A stretch of 64,000 nt of DNA from Marinospirillum celere (GTDB lineage: Bacteria > Pseudomonadota > Gammaproteobacteria > Pseudomonadales > Halomonadaceae): the NCBI RefSeq assembly GCF_900112235.1, contig NZ_FOLH01000003.1:471298-535297 (forward strand). Reading direction: 5' to 3'. Position 1 is the first letter of the stretch; each line of letters starts with the position of its first letter. The notes below the pieces were generated by a model that was not told the origin of the DNA, searched no databases, and worked only from the letters and a program-made list of their open reading frames with translations. Positions 52,557 through 62,081 of the stretch are shown piece by piece. The translations under genes were made by a program, and so were the position numbers.

Positions 52557-53152
52557 TGCCTTGGTTTCGTTGGCTTGTTTTCGGAGCGAGTATCAGCCCT
52601 GCCTTGTGGCTGGCCTGGTTAGGCTTTCAAGATGAACTGGGCGTGTTCCCTGAAGAAACTTTGATGCACTGGACTGGGCGTATCGGCCTAACACTTTTGC
52701 TGATTACTATCGCCTGGGGTTTTGCTTGGCGTTTTACCTGTTGGGTTGGCTTTATTGCTACCCGACGTCAATTGGGTCTCTGGGCCTTCTGGTGGCTGAC
52801 GGCCCACCTGCTAATCTGGCTGGGCTGGGATCAAGGTTGGCAGTGGGCCTGGGCATGGCAGGAAATCAGCGAACTGCTGCACTTACAGCTGGGGCTGGCA
52901 GCCTGGTTGATCCTGGCGCTCCTGGCTTTGACCTCACCGACCTCTATCCGCAGGGCGATGCCTGAGCTGGCCTGGAAAAGCCTGCACCGCTTTATTTACT
53001 TGGCTTCAGCCTTGGGCATCTGGCATTTGTGGATAGCGACTCGTATTGACTATCGTATGGTGACTGCTTTTGCTGCCATCCTAGCCGGACTTCTCCTGCT
53101 CAGGTTAATTTTCCTTAAACCACCTGGAGCTCCCTCCAAAAGCAAGGGTTGA
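52556..53152 (+). CDS. msrQ: Haem-binding membrane subunit MsrQ
   Basis: A 198-residue inner-membrane protein with about six spans (formerly YedZ). It takes electrons from the quinone pool or flavin reductase and passes them to MsrP. Features include GRIGLTLLLITIAWGF, LGLWAFWWLTAHLLIWL, SLHRFIYLASALGIWHLW and a histidine set for haem b. It overlaps msrP by one base. It converges on the NIF3-like gene at 53186, 33 bases away. Confidence 0.94.
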   Translation: MPWFRWLVFGASISPALWLAWLGFQDELGVFPEETLMHWTGRIGLTLLLITIAWGFAWRFTCWVGFIATRRQLGLWAFWWLTAHLLIWLGWDQGWQWAWAWQEISELLHLQLGLAAWLILALLALTSPTSIRRAMPELAWKSLHRFIYLASALGIWHLWIATRIDYRMVTAFAAILAGLLLLRLIFLKPPGAPSKSKG

Positions 53153-53185
53153 TGCAAGCAACACCGTCGAACGCGCGTCATTTAA

Positions 53186-53497
53186 TCAGAAGTCTTCCAG
53201 CTTCCAGACCTCGTAGGCAGGTTCCTCATAAGGGTGCGCCTTTTTCATGGCTGCTACTGCGGCCTGAATCAGGGTAGCTTCACAAACCAGTTCAATCTTC
53301 AGTTCTGCCACCTTCTCCAGCGTGTTCACTTCACCCAACTGGGGGTTTGCTCCTTGCAAAGGCCGAAACTGGCCCTGACCCGGTGTCTGAAAACAACAGT
53401 GCTCATAAAGCCCTATACGCCCGGCTCCGGTTGCAAACACAGCTGTTTTGACCTTTTCGGCATCCTTTTCAGGTACAAAAAAAGCAAACTTGTACAT
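53186..53497 (-). CDS. NIF3-like (YqfO C-terminal) domain protein
   Basis: A 103-residue protein equal to the insert domain of YqfO/NIF3-like proteins, a ferredoxin-like fold that also exists alone. Seen are YKFAFFVPEKDAEKVKTAVFATGAGRIGLYEHCCFQTPGQGQF and HPYEEPAYEVWKL. A GGAGG site lies seven bases before this ATG; the frame stays open 19 codons further but those overlap the end of the upstream gene. It is the last gene of the M14-GNAT/C39 operon, four bases behind it. Its function is not known. Confidence 0.82.
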   Translation of the reverse strand: MYKFAFFVPEKDAEKVKTAVFATGAGRIGLYEHCCFQTPGQGQFRPLQGANPQLGEVNTLEKVAELKIELVCEATLIQAAVAAMKKAHPYEEPAYEVWKLEDF

Positions 53498-53501
53498 CGA
53501 C

Positions 53502-54629
53502 TTACCTCCGTTTTGGAAAGACAGCCACCGCTGTTCTGAGTTTCTCCTGACCAAAACAAGCCATTCTTGAAAAGTCCTTGCGTGCTACCGGCACCTGTAA
53601 ACTATCAACCCGGCTTTTTTGGTCCTCTTCATCCACTTCTGGATCATGCAGATAAATGAACTGATCATCTATCGCTGTCACCACAACCCAGTGAGGGCTT
53701 TTCTGACGACTAAACCGCCAGGAACTGATCAACACCAGAGGCACCCCTCCAGCTTCAAGCGTTTGGAGCAAGTGATCCTGGGTCACTTCTGTTTGATGTT
53801 CAAGAATATCCGTCGCTTGCATTTGAGCAGCAAACTCCTGATGCACCAGAGTCAGCACTTCCTTTTTAGTCACATCCCTGACCCCCCGGGTAAATAAAGG
53901 CCCCTCACGATTGATCCAGAGTTCTACTTTAAAACCCCGATTCCAGGCAGCCAAGGCCAAACCACGGGGACCACAGCCACCATGCCCAGTCGTCATAAAA
54001 ATGCTGGTTGCTTCCCGCCAGAGTTGCAGCTCAAGATTACGTGAAAGTTCAAGCTCCGGCGCTTGTCCCTTCATCGCCATCATTAAGGATGCTGGCCCAC
54101 AGGTAAAAGGGAGTGTTTGCTGGTAATAAGGCACTTGGCGAACGCAACCGCCGGGCGCTTTATAAAGACGTTTTTGAAAGCGCAGTGCAGCAGCATGATC
54201 TTCGTAATAATCAGCATACTCACCAAACTTGCGATAACCTGCTGCGGTATAGAGGCGCAGGGCTGCCGCGTTATCGGGCCTCACTTCCAAACGCAACGCC
54301 GAGCAGCCTTGTTCCAAAGCCAGGCGTTCAGCAGCTTCCAGCAGGCGTTTTCCCAGCCCCTGGCCCTGTCTTTGAGGATCGATGGCCAAAGAGTAAATTC
54401 TGGCTAGCGAGGTTCCACGATGAAACAAAAGCAATAGATAACCAGCCAGTTGACCATCCAGGTCTATCAATAGCTGAAAATGAGCATGACCACGCTGAAG
54501 CAGCCAGCGGAACTGGCGACGGCTGAAACGATCCTGGTTAAAGCATTTTCCCTCTAACGCCAAGAGGGCTTCCAAATCATCCAAGTAACCTGGACGCTCT
54601 TGCAACTCAGCGTCTTGCTGACAATTCAT
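53502..54629 (-). CDS. Fusion of GNAT acetyltransferase and C39-like peptidase
   Basis: A 375-residue fusion. Residues about 15-155 are a GNAT acetyltransferase with the acetyl-CoA motif RQGQGLG (87-93) and a RimI-like LRLYTAAGYRKFGEYADYY. Residues about 165-365 are a papain-like C39-type peptidase with Cys177 in TCGPASL, His313 in SPHWVVV and Asp329 in HDPEVDE. The fused layout is recurrent in gammaproteobacteria beside RimK-like ATP-grasp enzymes. It starts in the stop of the M14 gene (ATGA overlap). The reaction is not known: it may acylate and hydrolyse the product of the ATP-grasp enzyme. Confidence 0.85.
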   Translation of the reverse strand: MNCQQDAELQERPGYLDDLEALLALEGKCFNQDRFSRRQFRWLLQRGHAHFQLLIDLDGQLAGYLLLLFHRGTSLARIYSLAIDPQRQGQGLGKRLLEAAERLALEQGCSALRLEVRPDNAAALRLYTAAGYRKFGEYADYYEDHAAALRFQKRLYKAPGGCVRQVPYYQQTLPFTCGPASLMMAMKGQAPELELSRNLELQLWREATSIFMTTGHGGCGPRGLALAAWNRGFKVELWINREGPLFTRGVRDVTKKEVLTLVHQEFAAQMQATDILEHQTEVTQDHLLQTLEAGGVPLVLISSWRFSRQKSPHWVVVTAIDDQFIYLHDPEVDEEDQKSRVDSLQVPVARKDFSRMACFGQEKLRTAVAVFPKRR

Positions 54630-55711
54630 AGTGCCGCCAAACCTCCTAAAGCCTGGTCAATTCTGAGCAAGCCTTGCTTAACGACTGCCTCACGCCAGGC
54701 CGCTGCCGAGGGGCAAAAGTGCTCCTGAAGCTCCTGGTTAAGTTGATTGATTAAAGCGGGACTAACCTCACCCGGCTTTTTCTGGGCCAAGTAATGATCG
54801 GCTCGTAACACATGAAATAGCTGGTCAGTGGATCCAGTACCAAATTCCAGGGTGACAAAGCAACAGCGTTCAGGAAGGAGTGCATGCCAGAAAAAGTCGA
54901 TCAAACCTTGTTTGGGAACCGAAGAAGAAGTTCCTAAAAAGGGTTCAGTCACGGCCTCGCCATACCAGTGTTTGGCCCAGCGGACACCCTGGCTGGCGGG
55001 TGGGTGATCACAAATCACTTCACCCACTGCATAATCTCCTAACCCGGTATGTACATCGATAATGGCCACGGCTTCACGTTTTGCCAGCAGTAATTCTTCA
55101 GCCAGGGCTTCCAACTGTTGACGCGACCAACTGGGAGCATGGCCACCATAAAAAAGCCCCTCTGGATGGGTATACTGGCCACCACTGACGGCCAACTCAT
55201 AGGCTGTTTCGCCATGGGTTTGTCGATAGGCCTCCAGTTTTAGATCCGCTGCGTGCAAGGCTTCCTGATTCCAGCTTTTGGGAACCAGTGCTTGCGCCAA
55301 ATCAGCGTAGCCTGGATTCTCGGGAGGCTTGTAAAAGTCCACAAAATTACGGTTCAAATCAATACCGGCTTCATCAACCCGTCGTCGAAAAGAAAATCCC
55401 CAGGGATTCATAGCATGTAACAGCAGTAGCGCGGTGTTCTCCGGCAGCTCTAAATCCCTGTTCAGTAAAGCCTGCTGAACAGCTGACCCGGCAAAGCCTT
55501 CAATACCATGGGTAGCCGACTGCACCACCAGAAGACGCTCGGCATCCCTTGGGCCCAGCCAAAGGCTGTCCAATGCCAAGGGCTCACCCTGGCTGCCTTG
55601 CAAGGGATGAATACGCGCATCCTGCCAGGTTTTATTGGGCTGAACAGCAGCTGCAGCCAAAAACTGACTGCGTGCCTCTTGATAACTGGGTTGAAAATAA
55701 CGAATCGACAT
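54626..55711 (-). CDS. DUF2817 M14-type zinc carboxypeptidase-like protein
   Basis: A 361-residue protein of the DUF2817 group in the M14 metallopeptidase clan. Metal ligands fit THGIEGFAG (H68 and E71 of the HxxE pair) and IDVHTGLGDY, and the catalytic glutamate fits VTLEFGTGS. It probably removes amino acids from a peptide or peptide-like small molecule. The ATG at 55711 has AAGAG upstream; a TTG six codons earlier is the alternative. It is divergent from the ATP-grasp gene across 139 bases and heads the operon with the GNAT/C39 fusion. Confidence 0.85.
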   Translation of the reverse strand: MSIRYFQPSYQEARSQFLAAAAVQPNKTWQDARIHPLQGSQGEPLALDSLWLGPRDAERLLVVQSATHGIEGFAGSAVQQALLNRDLELPENTALLLLHAMNPWGFSFRRRVDEAGIDLNRNFVDFYKPPENPGYADLAQALVPKSWNQEALHAADLKLEAYRQTHGETAYELAVSGGQYTHPEGLFYGGHAPSWSRQQLEALAEELLLAKREAVAIIDVHTGLGDYAVGEVICDHPPASQGVRWAKHWYGEAVTEPFLGTSSSVPKQGLIDFFWHALLPERCCFVTLEFGTGSTDQLFHVLRADHYLAQKKPGEVSPALINQLNQELQEHFCPSAAAWREAVVKQGLLRIDQALGGLAAL

Positions 55712-55850
55712 GGCTAAGACTCTTAACAAACATCACTTTAGACTACGCTCAGAAGAGTCTGCACACCAGCCACTGAAAAAAAATCTTTGGCCCTCTTGCC
55801 AGTTTCTTCTTTCAGGAAGATAGTGCAGCTATTGACCATCGGAGACTCGC

Positions 55851-57341
55851 ATGACGCGTTTGAAAATTGTAATCGACAAGCTAGCCGATTGGGTTGCTTA
55901 CTATCCTTCAGAAGACCTGATTACCGCCCACGAATATCTGGCGCAGGGCAGCAAGACAGACACTCACCCAACCCAAGTCATCAACCTATGCAATAACTAC
56001 CGCTATCTGAGTTATGGCTACTATACCTCCTTGTTGGCCGAAGCCCGTGGGCATAAGGTGATTCCATCAATTCGAACCATCAATGACCTGGGTAAAAAAT
56101 CCATTTATGGGCTCAATTTGGATAGTCTGAATGAATCCTTGAACAAACTGGTCAGTCGTAACAAGAGCCTGCAGGCACAGCTGGAAGACAACCAAAGGCT
56201 TGAAATCACCCTTTGCTTTGGTCAAACCTTGTTTGAACCCTTGAGTGATCTGGCCAGACAAATTTTTGAACACTTCCCCTGCCCACTACTTAGCATCAGT
56301 TTTCGTAAAGGCGATGGCTGGCAAATCGAGGCCTTGAAGCCCAAAGGACTCAAACACCTTACTAGTGAGGAAGAAGACCTCTTTGCTACAGCTTTAGATA
56401 CCTTTAGTCGCAAAATCTGGCGTAAAACCAGCAGTCGTCGGCAATACCGTTATGATTTGGCTCTACTCGTTGACCCCAAAGAAGAACTGCCGCCATCAGA
56501 CACTTCGGCTCTTAAGCAAATGATTCGTGCCGGGCGTAAGCTGGGTATTGATGTCGACTTGATTCAAAAGAAAGACTTTAGTCGCCTGGCTGAATATGAT
56601 GGCCTTTTCATTCGTGAAACCACCTCAATCAGCAACCACACCTACCGCTTTGCCAAGAAAGCGGAGGTTGAAGGCCTGGTGGTGATGGATGACCCCACAT
56701 CCATTCTACGCTGCTGCAACAAGGTGTATCTAGCCGATCTTCTGGCCAGCAAAGGCATAGCCATGCCCAGAACCCACTTCCTCTACAAGGATCACAAAAA
56801 AGAGCTGCAAAAACTGGCTGATGAACTGAGTTATCCAGTAGTTCTGAAAGTACCTGATGGTGCTTTTTCTAAGGGAGTCGTCAAAGCTGAAGACCAAACA
56901 GAGCTTCTGGAAGCGGCTAAAAACTATTTTCGTCACTCAGCTATTCTGCTGGTCCAGGAGTATATGTATACCGATTACGACTGGCGAATTGGAGTGCTCA
57001 ACAACAAGGCGCTGTTTGCCTGCCAGTATTTTATGAGCCAGGGTCATTGGCAAATCTATAACCATTCAACAGCCACGACTGAGTCAGGTAACTTTGCAAC
57101 CCTGCCCATAGCTCAGGTGCCACCTCAGGTGATTAAAACAGCCCTTAAAGCAACGCGCCTGATAGGAGACGGCCTCTATGGTGTTGACCTTAAGCAAAGT
57201 GGTGACAGAGTAGTGGTTATCGAGGTAAATGATAATCCAAATATTGATTCCGGCGTTGAGGATGCCTATCTCAAAGAAGATCTTTACCATCAACTGATGA
57301 GTGAATTTCTAAAGCGGATGGAAAATAAGCGCCGAGCTTAG
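55851..57341 (+). CDS. RimK-like ATP-grasp ligase with N-terminal RLAN domain
   Basis: A 496-residue protein of two parts. Residues about 1-180 form the RLAN domain typical of this group (PSEDLITAHEYLAQGS, NLCNNYRYLSYGYYTSLLAEARGH). Residues about 290-490 are an ATP-grasp fold with VLKVPDGAFSKGVVKAE, LLVQEYMYTDYDWRIGVL and VIEVNDNPNIDSGVED, the last holding the metal-binding residues. These ligases join an acid to an amine with ATP, as RimK adds glutamates. The acceptor here is unknown. GGAG precedes the ATG. It is divergent from the M14 and GNAT/C39 genes and shares four bases with the end of radD. Confidence 0.87.
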   Translation: MTRLKIVIDKLADWVAYYPSEDLITAHEYLAQGSKTDTHPTQVINLCNNYRYLSYGYYTSLLAEARGHKVIPSIRTINDLGKKSIYGLNLDSLNESLNKLVSRNKSLQAQLEDNQRLEITLCFGQTLFEPLSDLARQIFEHFPCPLLSISFRKGDGWQIEALKPKGLKHLTSEEEDLFATALDTFSRKIWRKTSSRRQYRYDLALLVDPKEELPPSDTSALKQMIRAGRKLGIDVDLIQKKDFSRLAEYDGLFIRETTSISNHTYRFAKKAEVEGLVVMDDPTSILRCCNKVYLADLLASKGIAMPRTHFLYKDHKKELQKLADELSYPVVLKVPDGAFSKGVVKAEDQTELLEAAKNYFRHSAILLVQEYMYTDYDWRIGVLNNKALFACQYFMSQGHWQIYNHSTATTESGNFATLPIAQVPPQVIKTALKATRLIGDGLYGVDLKQSGDRVVVIEVNDNPNIDSGVEDAYLKEDLYHQLMSEFLKRMENKRRA

Positions 57342-59110
57342 CCCGCTGCGACTGCCTTGCGATAGCGACCCTGATAGTCAAACAGGCGCTGCTGTATTCG
57401 CCAGTGTTTGCGATTGACCTTGCGTGCAATCACAAAGTCAGGCGATCGCAGGCGCGCCTCCCCAGCAACCACCTCTTCTGGGGAGGCAGGAGACCAGTTG
57501 CTTCCTGGCGCGCGCAAATGCTCCTGCAGAAACACTCGGGCAAATAGCTGACGCTGGGCCGGAGTTTCCAAGGCATACCAGTCACTCAGGCTGATCCCGC
57601 CTTCATCATAGTAAACCACCTTCAAACGCTTGAGACCACGACCATTCATGGCTACTTCCAAAGTCATGCCACTGACCCGAAGCACGCGTGCATCTTTAAG
57701 TTGCAAAGCCTGCTTCAACTTAGTGTCTGCATCCACCAAAACTGCATCACAATGAGGACAGCTACGTGCAGCGATATCTGCTTCGCCACCGCAGCTTTCA
57801 CAGGTCCGAAAGCGAAAACGAAAGCTACATTGCTCACCAGCGTTTTCATCCTCGGCAAGCCACCCCTGACAGCGGCGGCCGTAATGTTCCAGCACCTCCC
57901 CTTCAGCGCTCGTCCGCCCCCAGAAGCTGTTGGCAAAACCACAGGCCGGACAGGCGACTTGGACCAGTTCGGTATCAGCAGCAGGCTGGGGACTGGAAAT
58001 TTCTGGCGCCCAAAGGTCCCAGGGATTACCGGCATAATCAAGCAACAAGCAGTCCTGCTTGCCTGTTTGCGGTGACAAGCGTAGACCACGACCCAAAATC
58101 TGTTGATAAAGACTCACCGATTCCGTTGGCCTAAGCAGTGCTATCAGGTCGACATGAGGCGCATCAAAGCCGGTGGTTAATACCGAGACATTAACCAGGT
58201 ATTTAAGTGCTTGCTGTTTAAAAGCGGCAATCAAACGGTTGCGCTCAGGGCCAGCAAGGTCACCAGTAATCAGGCCTGTTTGCTCAGCGGGTAAAAGCCC
58301 GGCAACTTCTTCAGCATGACGCACACTGGCACAGAAAATCATCACCCCCTGGCGATCAGCAGAGCGCTGTTGAATATCTCGAACAATATCTGGAGTCACT
58401 CGGCTGGATGCCACACGCTGATCCAGCTCCACTTCAGAAAAGTAGCCCGCTGGCGTTTTCGTTAATTGAGAAAAGTCATAAGCCAGCAGGGCCATATCCA
58501 TTTTGACCGGCTTGACCAGATAGTTCTTTTTGACCATCCAGCGCAGCGGCAACTCATAAATACAGGCTTTGAAAAAACTGTTTTCATCCCCCCTAACGGC
58601 CTCTTGCTGCAAGTGCCGATAGTAAACAAAGCCCTGCCCGAGACGATAAGGGGTCGCGGTTAAGCCGAGAATTTTAAGTTGAGGGTTGAGCTGACGAAGG
58701 TGAGCAATAACACGTTGATAGCTAGAGTCTTCTTCAAGACTGACACGATGGCATTCATCAATGACCAGGAGAGTAAAACCAGCATCCTCAAAAAACTGCA
58801 GGTTACCGACCACTGACTGCACTGATCCAAAAACCACTTGACGCTGAGCTTCCTTGCGCCCAAGGCCAGCACTAAAAATATCCGCTTCCAGGCCATAGGC
58901 AGCATACTTGGCCTGGTTCTGTTCAACCAGCTCCCGCACATGAGCAAGAACCATTACTCTTCCTCGAGCCAGCCGGGCCAGTTCAGCAATTACTAAGCTT
59001 TTTCCAGCTCCGGTAGGCAAACAAAGTAAGCCAGGCTCACTGGTCGAACGGAACCATTCAAGTACACGATGAACAGCTTCCTGCTGATAAGGCCTTAGCT
59101 GAACAATCAC
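57338..59110 (-). CDS. radD: Helicase-like DNA repair protein RadD
   Basis: A 590-residue superfamily 2 ATPase. Walker A is LPTGAGKSLVIAELARLARGRV (about 36-57), the Walker B is DECHRV, motif VI is QILGRGLRL, and a C-terminal zinc region carries paired CxxC motifs (CPACGF, CESCGG, CPHCD). The N-terminus and size match E. coli RadD (YejH, 586 residues), which works with RecA and SSB in repair. The start is GTG, nine bases after the crotonase gene. Confidence 0.93.
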   Translation of the reverse strand: MIVQLRPYQQEAVHRVLEWFRSTSEPGLLCLPTGAGKSLVIAELARLARGRVMVLAHVRELVEQNQAKYAAYGLEADIFSAGLGRKEAQRQVVFGSVQSVVGNLQFFEDAGFTLLVIDECHRVSLEEDSSYQRVIAHLRQLNPQLKILGLTATPYRLGQGFVYYRHLQQEAVRGDENSFFKACIYELPLRWMVKKNYLVKPVKMDMALLAYDFSQLTKTPAGYFSEVELDQRVASSRVTPDIVRDIQQRSADRQGVMIFCASVRHAEEVAGLLPAEQTGLITGDLAGPERNRLIAAFKQQALKYLVNVSVLTTGFDAPHVDLIALLRPTESVSLYQQILGRGLRLSPQTGKQDCLLLDYAGNPWDLWAPEISSPQPAADTELVQVACPACGFANSFWGRTSAEGEVLEHYGRRCQGWLAEDENAGEQCSFRFRFRTCESCGGEADIAARSCPHCDAVLVDADTKLKQALQLKDARVLRVSGMTLEVAMNGRGLKRLKVVYYDEGGISLSDWYALETPAQRQLFARVFLQEHLRAPGSNWSPASPEEVVAGEARLRSPDFVIARKVNRKHWRIQQRLFDYQGRYRKAVAAG

Positions 59111-59119
59111 GCAGATCAG

Positions 59120-59932
59120 TTAATCCAATTTGAATTGGGGTGGACGTTTTTGCAGATTGGCCATAACCGCTTCCATCTGGTTGGGGGTTCCCAAAAGCCG
59201 CTTTTGCAGTTTTTCTTCCATGGCCAAACGCTCATCATCTGTCTGAGTATAAGAGTCGCGCAGCAGGCGTTTACTGGATTTGACCATATCAGGTGAACGC
59301 TGGAGGATAATTTCAGCCAACTCCTCGGCACGAGCCAAAGGGTTGTCTGCAATTTCAGTAACCAGCCCTTCGCGCTTTGCTGCTTCACCTGACAGGGTTT
59401 CTGCAGTCAAGGTTAGGCGCAAAAGTACATCTTCACGAACACAGCCGCGTGACGTCACACTCAAGCCCATATCGGGAATGATGCCCCAACGACCTTCCAT
59501 TACTGACAAGCGCGCATCAGCACGAGCAATGCGCAAATCAGCACCCAAGGCGATTTGTAGTCCACCCCCATAGCAGTGTCCATGAACAGCCGCGATCACA
59601 GGAACAGGAAGAGAACGCCAGCCTAGCGCCAAATGCTGCACATGATTATGAGGATGGCCATCACAACCACTTAAAAGAAATTGAATATTTTTGGGGTCAG
59701 CCATCACCCCAGCCACATCCAAGCCGCTGCAAAAACTCTCGCCGTTGCCACTAAGCACAACGACCCTAAGCTCCTTATACTTCTGCAAGCTAGCGAGAGT
59801 TTCCAGCAAAGATTCAATCAGCTCCATATCCAGGCTGTTATGCTTGGTTGGACGATTCAGTTGAACGTGGGCAATGCCCTGCTTCATACTCAGTAGGACA
59901 CGGGGTTCTTGTGAAGAAGATGTTGAAGACAT
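59120..59932 (-). CDS. Enoyl-CoA hydratase/isomerase (crotonase) family protein
   Basis: A 270-residue enzyme of the crotonase superfamily. The oxyanion-hole segment is VLSGNGESFCSGLDVAGVM and the family core is HGHCYGGGLQIALGADLRIAR, followed by WGIIPDMGLSV. The glutamates of classical hydratases appear as GRWGIIPD, not the full EXXLG pattern, so it is a hydratase, isomerase or other crotonase. The gene precedes radD by nine bases, and the two are probably co-transcribed. Confidence 0.88.
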   Translation of the reverse strand: MSSTSSSQEPRVLLSMKQGIAHVQLNRPTKHNSLDMELIESLLETLASLQKYKELRVVVLSGNGESFCSGLDVAGVMADPKNIQFLLSGCDGHPHNHVQHLALGWRSLPVPVIAAVHGHCYGGGLQIALGADLRIARADARLSVMEGRWGIIPDMGLSVTSRGCVREDVLLRLTLTAETLSGEAAKREGLVTEIADNPLARAEELAEIILQRSPDMVKSSKRLLRDSYTQTDDERLAMEEKLQKRLLGTPNQMEAVMANLQKRPPQFKLD

Positions 59933-60009
59933 GGAGAAACCTCTGAAGACGTATTTCTACAAGAGTATTCAAACAAGCGTTTCAATACAAGTCCCAGATC
60001 AATTAGAGC

Positions 60010-60495
60010 TTAAGAGGCTGCGGTCATTCGGTAGGTTCTCTGCAGCATATAAGCATCATCAGCAGCACGGTGGCGGACCAGATTAAGATCTTGGAGAACC
60101 TGTTGTTTGATACGGCTCCAGCTGGCTAACTGCTTTTCACTCAGCAGCTTATTTAAAGTATCGATTCTGAAGTGTTGCAGGCAACCCGCTTCATGAAACA
60201 ACAGGGCCAACCAGCTACTGTCAAAACCCCAGCTATCGCTGTATACCGTTTCACCGCGCAGCTCTGTATTAAGCCAGTCAGCCACTTCCTTGACGCTTTG
60301 TCCTTCTTGGAAAAGTTGTTCACGCGTGATGCCATGTACCTGTTCAGCCTCATCGCTCCAGTGCTTCCACTCAGATTCAGGCCTGATCAAACGAGCAGCC
60401 ACACTTCCATCAGGGCGGGCAAAGCCAACCTCAATAGGGTAACTGCCTCGACCAAAACCCGAGGCTTCAACATCAATAATGAATGGCATATCCAT
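60010..60495 (-). CDS. DEDDh-type 3'-5' exonuclease family protein
   Basis: A 161-residue protein with an RNase T/DnaQ-like fold. The active residues fit DEDDh: D and E in FIIDVEASGFG (residues 6-16), D in YSDSWGFDSSW, and the terminal H and D in VRHRAADDAY. It lacks other domains, so it is a small stand-alone nuclease, possibly for RNA or short DNA. It sits alone between the crotonase and Sel1 genes. The substrate cannot be told from sequence. Confidence 0.83.
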   Translation of the reverse strand: MDMPFIIDVEASGFGRGSYPIEVGFARPDGSVAARLIRPESEWKHWSDEAEQVHGITREQLFQEGQSVKEVADWLNTELRGETVYSDSWGFDSSWLALLFHEAGCLQHFRIDTLNKLLSEKQLASWSRIKQQVLQDLNLVRHRAADDAYMLQRTYRMTAAS

Positions 60496-60595
60496 CCGCT
60501 GCCCTTACTGCAAGTAAAGAATCAATAAGCCACGAGTTTAGCTTATTATTCAGACAAATTGTAATCTCTGGATTCAGACAGCCTTATAGAGCAGC

Positions 60596-61048
60596 CTATT
60601 GCTCCCAGAAGCGGGCTTTGTCTTCACTTGCAGAAAGACCTAGTTCACCAACCCGGTAAGCTTGTGCTAAGCGTTTACATGCTTGAACATGACCTTGCTC
60701 AGCTGCTCTGGCATACCAGGTAACTGCATTGGGGTCGCTGACCACAAAAGGAGCAAGACCCTTTTCATAAATACCACCAGCAAGCCATTGCGCTTCAGGG
60801 TTACCTTGCTGAGCGGCTTGCAGCAGATACTCCGCACCCAGAATTTTATCTCTTTGCGTACCACCTTCTTGTAGCAGTCGCTGACCAAAGACCAGCAGTG
60901 TACGCTGATGGCCCAACTTGGCGGCGTGATGCATCAATCCCCGTGTTAAATGGCGAAACAGACGCATTCCAGGCTTACAAGCTAACTTGTAAAAGCTATC
61001 AGCAAGAGAGAACTCAATACTGGCAAGAAACTGGCTTGATGGTAGCAT
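60596..61048 (-). CDS. Sel1-like repeat protein
   Basis: A 150-residue protein with Sel1-like repeats. Two units are clear: AEYLLQAAQQGNPEAQWLAGGIYEKG and AVTWYARAAEQGHVQACKRLAQAYRVG. They form a helical scaffold for protein binding. The ATG at 61048 has GAGGTGAG upstream; the open frame runs to 61246 but lacks any sensible signal there. It is small for the family, and partners are unknown. Confidence 0.82.
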   Translation of the reverse strand: MLPSSQFLASIEFSLADSFYKLACKPGMRLFRHLTRGLMHHAAKLGHQRTLLVFGQRLLQEGGTQRDKILGAEYLLQAAQQGNPEAQWLAGGIYEKGLAPFVVSDPNAVTWYARAAEQGHVQACKRLAQAYRVGELGLSASEDKARFWEQ

Positions 61049-61260
61049 CCTCACCTCATCACAGGACTGATTGGTTTTGTTTCGCAAAAATACCGGCCTT
61101 AGAATCGTTCGCAGCTGCGAGCTGTGCGGATTGTAATCACCTATAAAGATTTTGGTAACCCTTTTACAAAAAAATATGTCAATAAGATAGCGATAAGCTG
61201 AGATAGCCGTACATTCACGGCTTGGTATACTGGTAGGCATATTCAATTAAGGAGTCATCC

Positions 61261-62034
61261 ATGCTTAGTATTCTTTCACCTGCAAAATCCTTGGACTTTG
61301 ATAACCCGCCACCCATTCAAGCCTTTACCCAGCCTGATTTCCTGCAGGAATCACAAGCTTTGATTGATGAACTCAGGCCCAAATCACCGCAGGATTTAAG
61401 TGAGCTGATGAAAATCAGTGATAAATTGGCCAGCTTAAATGCAGCACGATATCAGGAATGGTCACCACCTTTTGATCTAAACAATGCCAAACAGGCTGCC
61501 TTTGCGTTCACAGGAGATGTCTACACCGGACTTGATGCCAAGAGTCTAGATAAAGAAGCCCTAGAGTTTGGCCAAAATCACCTGCGTATACTCTCAGGGC
61601 TTTATGGCATGCTCAGACCTCTGGATTTAATTCAAGCCTATCGGCTGGAGATGGGGACCAAGTTGGTTAATCCTAGAGGCAGGGACCTATACACTTTTTG
61701 GAAGCAGCGACTAACCGAGGCCATGAATCAGGAACTAAGTCAGCAGGACACAGGCGTTTTGGTCGATCTGGCTTCTCAGGAATATTCCAAGGCTCTAGAT
61801 TTTAAAAGACTAGATGCCCAGGTTGTCACCCCGGTTTTCAAAGATTGGAAAAATGGTCAATACAAAATAATTAGCTTCTATGCCAAGAAGGCGCGTGGAC
61901 TAATGAGCCGCTTTATTTTGCAGGAAAGAGTTGATCAACCGGAAGGGCTTAAAAACTTTGATTTAGAAGGCTACAGCTACAATAAAGCCATGTCGGAAGG
62001 GAATACTTGGGTCTTTACCCGCAAGGAAGCCTAA
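61261..62034 (+). CDS. yaaA: Peroxide stress protein YaaA
   Basis: A 257-residue YaaA (DUF328) protein, which lowers free iron under peroxide stress in E. coli. It starts [17 protein letters not shown], the family N-terminus, and has [15 protein letters not shown] and [27 protein letters not shown] strong AAGGAG site precedes the ATG. Its fold binds DNA in vitro in some members. It converges on the Tim44 gene, with a strong hairpin between. Confidence 0.95.
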   Translation: MLSILSPAKSLDFDNPPPIQAFTQPDFLQESQALIDELRPKSPQDLSELMKISDKLASLNAARYQEWSPPFDLNNAKQAAFAFTGDVYTGLDAKSLDKEALEFGQNHLRILSGLYGMLRPLDLIQAYRLEMGTKLVNPRGRDLYTFWKQRLTEAMNQELSQQDTGVLVDLASQEYSKALDFKRLDAQVVTPVFKDWKNGQYKIISFYAKKARGLMSRFILQERVDQPEGLKNFDLEGYSYNKAMSEGNTWVFTRKEA

Positions 62035-62043
62035 ACCAGAACT

Positions 62044-62074
62044 TGGCTTCTCGGCTGTTAGCACCGAGAAGCCA
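62044..62074. terminator. Perfect 11-base-pair hairpin between yaaA and the Tim44 gene
   Basis: TGGCTTCTCGG (62044-62054) and CCGAGAAGCCA (62064-62074) pair perfectly around a nine-base loop between two converging genes. There is little U tract on either side, so it may act as a two-way terminator or simply protect the transcript ends. Confidence 0.6.
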
Positions 62075-62081
62075 GAAACAA

